Below the pieces are notes generated by a model, which did not search any database, was not told where the DNA came from, and saw only the letters and a list, made by a program, of their open reading frames with translations. The translations under genes and the position numbers were made by a program. Below, in pieces: positions 60,841-64,000 of a DNA stretch of 64,000 nucleotides. Numbering within the stretch: the first letter of the stretch is position 1; the number at the start of each line of letters is the position of its first letter. Source of the stretch: Prevotella lacticifex (GTDB taxonomy: Bacteria; Bacteroidota; Bacteroidia; Bacteroidales; Bacteroidaceae); contig NZ_BPTV01000002.1 in the NCBI RefSeq assembly GCF_019973375.1, forward strand, positions 729,228-793,227, written 5' to 3'.

Positions 60841-62939
60841 CCCAACTTTGACATCGTATTTTGCTTAGTTGTTCTGTATCAGCAATTTAGTGTTTTTAAA
60901 AAGTCCTACTGTGTTCTACAGATTTTTATTTTTTTAAATGGCACTTTACTGATTTTCAACAACTCGTAGATTTCAGCTGCACTATCTGTAGGCACACTGC
61001 ACAGTCTGGTCTCGACAGCCTCTCCAAGCGCATTTACTGCTGTGGTAGTAACTGCTTTTTGAGTCTTCATGATCCGCATGATCTCCGACCAGTACGGTGT
61101 CGAACGCTCCCGCCCATGCTCATCCTTGCCTTGCTTTCGCCGGGCAACCTTCATCTGATGGCGCACGGTGTTTACTATCCAGTAAGCCAGCAGCCCTAAG
61201 AAAAGGTGTGCGTCTGCCCTATTGTCAGTCTGGTGGTATATGGGCCTGAGGCTGAGGTCGGTTTTGAGCTGCCGGTTGGAGCATTCTATTTCACGTATAA
61301 GATTATAGTAGTTCCAGGTCGTTTCCTCATCTAATTTCTTCACATTGGTTCTGAGGAAGTATGTTCCGTATTCCACCTTGTCCGGGATGTTGACCTCCCA
61401 TGTCATAGAAGCGACTTTGTCGTGTCCGTCATCCTCAACTTTTATATTGTAATATCGGCTTATAGAGGGATATTTTCCTTGCAGGGCACCGATCCTGTTT
61501 TGTACCTTGCCGTAGTTTTTTATCCCGTGTTTTGATTGGGTACTCTTTCTGATTTTTTTCAACCCTTCCTCAAAACGCTCACGGAATTTGCGGTTCATGG
61601 ATTCTTCCTTCAACGCTTTTGCAGGAGAGTCTATTTTGAGGTAACAGTCGTCATTCTTGGCCGTTGTTACGCGTTGAAGCGTTATCTCGCGCTTCAAGCA
61701 ATCGCAAACTGTGACTTTGGGAGCATTCTCGGGGGTGGTGTATTCGGTAAGAGCTTTGCGGGATACACAAAGATAGTTGTATCCTTTGTCCCTTATAGTC
61801 TTGAGGTTATCTTCAGTTGAGATACCTGCGTCAATGACTACAAGCACTCCCTCGTTATCGGGACATTTGGCCGGATTCTCAGCAATAAGCTCGTCCACCA
61901 TGTTGGGAAGTGACTTTGGATCGGCGGTATTGCCTTCCAGTACCGCACTGTAACGTATGAAGCCGTCAGTATTGATGCATAGCGCGAGGACAAGCAGCTT
62001 GCAGTCGCTGCGTTTCTCCTTTGAACGGCCAAAGGCAGCCTTCTTGCTGCCGGTCTTGCGTCCCTCAAAATAAAAGTTGGTGAGATCGAAGAGCATAATG
62101 CGGTTGGTCGGTTTGAAGAGGTCGTCGGTCTTGTGGCAAAGATACTTCTCAAGCTTATCCTTTATGGAATAAAGGTCATCGGCAACTCGATATATCCTCC
62201 TTGGAGTTATTTTGGCCATAGGAAGGTCAAGGAGTTCGCACACTGCAGAGTTCTCTTTTATAATGGATATTGACTTTAATTCGGACGGAGTATAGGCCGC
62301 CCTCGTAATAAGATGGGCCAAAGTGACCTTCACCTTGTCCTCAGACCATCCCAAAGAACGGAGAAATGTATCCAGACCAAGTTTACGAATCGTTTGCAGG
62401 CATAGCCATTCGCAGCCGACTTCCCTTGCGTCTGTATGCCTCATAGTGTCAACATCTATCCGTTTCCTGGCCTTGGACTTGCTTCTCTCGTAGGCGTTGC
62501 CCACAATATCAAGTTTTTCCTCCTCGACAAGTCTGGCCCAGTACGCATGCACTCTGTCACGAACCACTTCCGAGTAACCTTGCAGTTTCTCATCCCAAAG
62601 TTGGACATCCTTCTGGTGATTGTACAGATACGTCAGTCCACGCGCAACATCTCTTATCTGCTCTGGGGATAGGTCATGTATAAACCCGACATTGAGCAAT
62701 ATCAAAGTACATACCCTACCGCTGGCATCGCGATAGGACTCCTTCAGACGGTAATACTTCTCGTCTTTACACGTCTGTGGGTTGTAACGTATTTGGGACG
62801 TAAAATTCATGCCGCAAAGATAAGCAATCCCTACGACATTGCTGTGTTCTACATTGCGATTTTGAGCAGTTTGACCACGCAAACCCCTATAAACACTGGA
62901 AAAAATTCTGAAAAAAAACATTAGAGCGTCAAACTTGGG
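60841..62939 (-). mobile_element. IS1634-type insertion sequence
   Basis: Ends read CCCAACTTTGAC (60841) and, as complement, CCCAAGTTTGAC (62939), 11 of 12 alike; the similarity extends outward through TATTAA on both sides. TTAA flanks both ends (60837-60840 and 62940-62943), a possible short target duplication, though TTAA is self-complementary and boundaries are therefore ambiguous. One long transposase gene. Confidence 0.8.
60906..62810 (-). CDS. IS1634 family transposase
   Basis: 634 residues from the ATG at 62810 (MNFTSQIRYNPQTCKDEKYY); the frame runs on to 62921 but the -7 box TATCTTTG (62822-62815) sits in that extension. DDE core: D in NRIMLFDLTNFYFEGRK, D in GVLVVIDAGISTEDNLKT, E in YNLIREIECSNRQLKTDLSL. 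Length is normal for IS1634/IS1549 transposases. Leaderless mRNA is likely, as the -7 box ends 4 bp from the ATG. Confidence 0.93.
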   Translation of the reverse strand: MNFTSQIRYNPQTCKDEKYYRLKESYRDASGRVCTLILLNVGFIHDLSPEQIRDVARGLTYLYNHQKDVQLWDEKLQGYSEVVRDRVHAYWARLVEEEKLDIVGNAYERSKSKARKRIDVDTMRHTDAREVGCEWLCLQTIRKLGLDTFLRSLGWSEDKVKVTLAHLITRAAYTPSELKSISIIKENSAVCELLDLPMAKITPRRIYRVADDLYSIKDKLEKYLCHKTDDLFKPTNRIMLFDLTNFYFEGRKTGSKKAAFGRSKEKRSDCKLLVLALCINTDGFIRYSAVLEGNTADPKSLPNMVDELIAENPAKCPDNEGVLVVIDAGISTEDNLKTIRDKGYNYLCVSRKALTEYTTPENAPKVTVCDCLKREITLQRVTTAKNDDCYLKIDSPAKALKEESMNRKFRERFEEGLKKIRKSTQSKHGIKNYGKVQNRIGALQGKYPSISRYYNIKVEDDGHDKVASMTWEVNIPDKVEYGTYFLRTNVKKLDEETTWNYYNLIREIECSNRQLKTDLSLRPIYHQTDNRADAHLFLGLLAYWIVNTVRHQMKVARRKQGKDEHGRERSTPYWSEIMRIMKTQKAVTTTAVNALGEAVETRLCSVPTDSAAEIYELLKISKVPFKKIKICRTQ

Positions 62940-63003
62940 TTAATAACACATTGCGGGCAGTGTTTATGGGGCACTCATTTTATGGAAAATATTGCATATT
63001 GTT

Positions 63004-63033
63004 TTGGAAAGTGAAAAAGAATATTTATTTTTG
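63004..63033 (+). promoter_or_regulatory. Promoter of the small lipoprotein gene
   Basis: TTGG (63004-63007), 18-19 bp, TATTTTTG (63026-63033); the box ends 5 bp before the ATG at 63039, again suggesting a leaderless transcript. Confidence 0.6.
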
Positions 63034-63038
63034 CAAGC

Positions 63039-63227
63039 ATGAAAAGGGTTGTCATCCTTATTGTTATTTTTGTCATGACTACTTTCCAGGCATGTCTTGG
63101 CAAAGAGAAGGCGGCTGATTTATATGGTCGTCTCAACCGTCTGTCTATGGCAAGATGGCAATGGAAAAGAGTCCTGCCGACTGACAGCCAGACCTCACGC
63201 ATAGGCGTTCCGTCTCAGCAATATTGA
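63039..63227 (+). CDS. Small lipoprotein
   Basis: A 62-residue ORF with a lipoprotein signal (VVILIVIFVMTTFQAC, lipobox FQAC) and a short basic mature part (LYGRLNRLSMARWQWKRVLP). It has its own consensus promoter and ends 61 bp before the GT4 gene. No family is known. It could be a real surface peptide or a truncated gene start left next to the IS1634 element. Confidence 0.55.
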   Translation: MKRVVILIVIFVMTTFQACLGKEKAADLYGRLNRLSMARWQWKRVLPTDSQTSRIGVPSQQY

Positions 63228-63288
63228 CAGATGTTCCCCCGCCCCGGACTTTACCGGCATTGGTTCATTCTCAAGCGTAACGAAAAAA

Positions 63289-64000
63289 ATGAAGATACTT
63301 CAAGTAATAACATCTCTACACACCGGCGGGGCCGAGACCCTCGTCGTCAACCTCGTGCCACGGCTGCGCGCCATGGGCAACACCGTCGACGTGTGCTTGT
63401 TCAACGGTGAGGAAACGGCCCTGATGCGGCGGCTGAGGAACGAGAACCCAGGCATACACGTCTGGACTCTCGGTCACGGCTATTACAACCCACTGTATAT
63501 CATTAAGTTGGCACGTATCATGCGCCACTACGATATCGTCCACACCCACAACTCGTCGCCGCAGCTCTTCGTGGCCATCGCCTCGCTGTTCAGCCGCACC
63601 CGTCTCTGCACCACCGAGCACACCACGTCGAACCGCAAACGGCAGTGGAAGTGGTACGCACCGATAGAGAGCTGGATGTACGGCCGTTACGGACATATCA
63701 TCTGTATTTCCAAGATTGCCGAAGAGAAGCTCCGCGAGTATATGGGTGGCGCGTGGACGGACCGGCGGTCGCGCCGTTACTCGAAGATTACGACCGTCAA
63801 CAACGGTGTCGATGTTGAGGCTGTACGCCATGCCACGCCCGACGATGTCCTCCTTCGGGCCAAGGCGGGGCGTACGGCCGTCGTCATGGTGGCGGGATTC
63901 CGTGAGGCCAAGGACCAGGACACCGTTGTCAGGGCGTTGTCGCTCCTCGGTGGCGACGACTTTGAGGTGTGGTTTGCCGGTGTCGGCGTCAGGCAGCCGG
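63289..64000 (+). CDS. Family 4 glycosyltransferase, runs off right edge
   Basis: Open from ATG 63289 to the window end (237 codons seen). N-terminus MKILQVITSLHTGGAETLVV is the classic GT4/GT-B start with the GGAE glycine loop; further on HYDIVHTHNSSPQLFVAIAS, CTTEHTTSNRKRQWKWYAPI and ITTVNNGVDVEAVRHATPDD, and the start of the second domain VVMVAGFREAKDQDTVVRAL. It transfers a sugar in surface glycan or lipopolysaccharide synthesis. GC-rich like the core genes, unlike the AT-rich two-component genes to its left. Confidence 0.92.
   Translation, partial: MKILQVITSLHTGGAETLVVNLVPRLRAMGNTVDVCLFNGEETALMRRLRNENPGIHVWTLGHGYYNPLYIIKLARIMRHYDIVHTHNSSPQLFVAIASLFSRTRLCTTEHTTSNRKRQWKWYAPIESWMYGRYGHIICISKIAEEKLREYMGGAWTDRRSRRYSKITTVNNGVDVEAVRHATPDDVLLRAKAGRTAVVMVAGFREAKDQDTVVRALSLLGGDDFEVWFAGVGVRQP

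Overview
The window looks like a chromosome segment of a Bacteroidota bacterium, most likely a Prevotellaceae relative. The clues are promoters of the TTTG-N19-TAnnTTTG type, a UpxY-type antiterminator, a hybrid two-component regulator beside glycan-degrading enzymes, a CCDC81-type HU/SPOR protein, AAA-ATPase/PD-(D/E)XK_9 genes and ISAs1, ISL3, ISAon1 and IS1634 type elements. Species cannot be assigned from sequence alone. Base composition alternates between GC-rich core genes (gltD, CAZymes, HU/FHA) and AT-richer imported genes (HEPN cassette, the ATPases, the two-component/outer-membrane genes).

Region 1 (about 25.9 kb down to 1, nearly all on the minus strand) is a surface-polysaccharide locus that opens with a UpxY antiterminator at 25.7 kb. 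Glycosyltransferases, a polymerase fragment, a DegT aminotransferase, a NeuD/PglD-type acyltransferase and an ATP-grasp enzyme are interleaved with defence and toxin-antitoxin genes: an AbiLi/RloA-like ATPase, an ImmA/IrrE-DUF4411 pair, a Septu-like PtuA/PtuB pair, an ATPase-DUF4276 pair, a PD-(D/E)XK_9 ATPase, and a three-gene cassette of a HEPN protein, an unknown protein and a SecB-like protein. The locus has been heavily rearranged. One glycosyltransferase module exists twice with complementary decay, a cytidylyltransferase is fused in frame to a nuclease tail, two genes break at G-tracts, and an ISAs1 element sits in the ATP-grasp gene with an 11-bp target duplication.

Region 2 (26-53 kb): gltD-like glutamate synthase subunit; a 1364-residue hybrid two-component regulator divergent from three secreted glycan enzymes (DUF2264/GH154-like, GH105+DUF4861, an unassigned 638-residue protein); a YefM/RelE-type toxin-antitoxin pair; three tandem, mosaic AAA-ATPase/PD-(D/E)XK_9 genes; a GH43 enzyme; a lipoprotein; rfbC; an HU-SPOR gene coupled to an FHA gene; and a small regulatory-domain protein. 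The intergenic space is unusually rich in palindromic and tandem repeats.

Region 3 (53-64 kb): ISL3 and ISAon1 type elements, an outer-membrane beta-barrel gene divergent from a histidine kinase/response regulator pair, an IS1634 element abutting the regulator stop codon, a small lipoprotein and the start of a GT4 glycosyltransferase that runs off the right edge. No tRNA, rRNA or CRISPR array was recognised. The best candidates for an undescribed system are the HEPN/unknown/SecB-like cassette (3.2-4.5 kb), the cytidylyltransferase-nuclease chimera (20.0-20.6 kb) and the 22-bp-spaced palindrome array at 40.59 kb.
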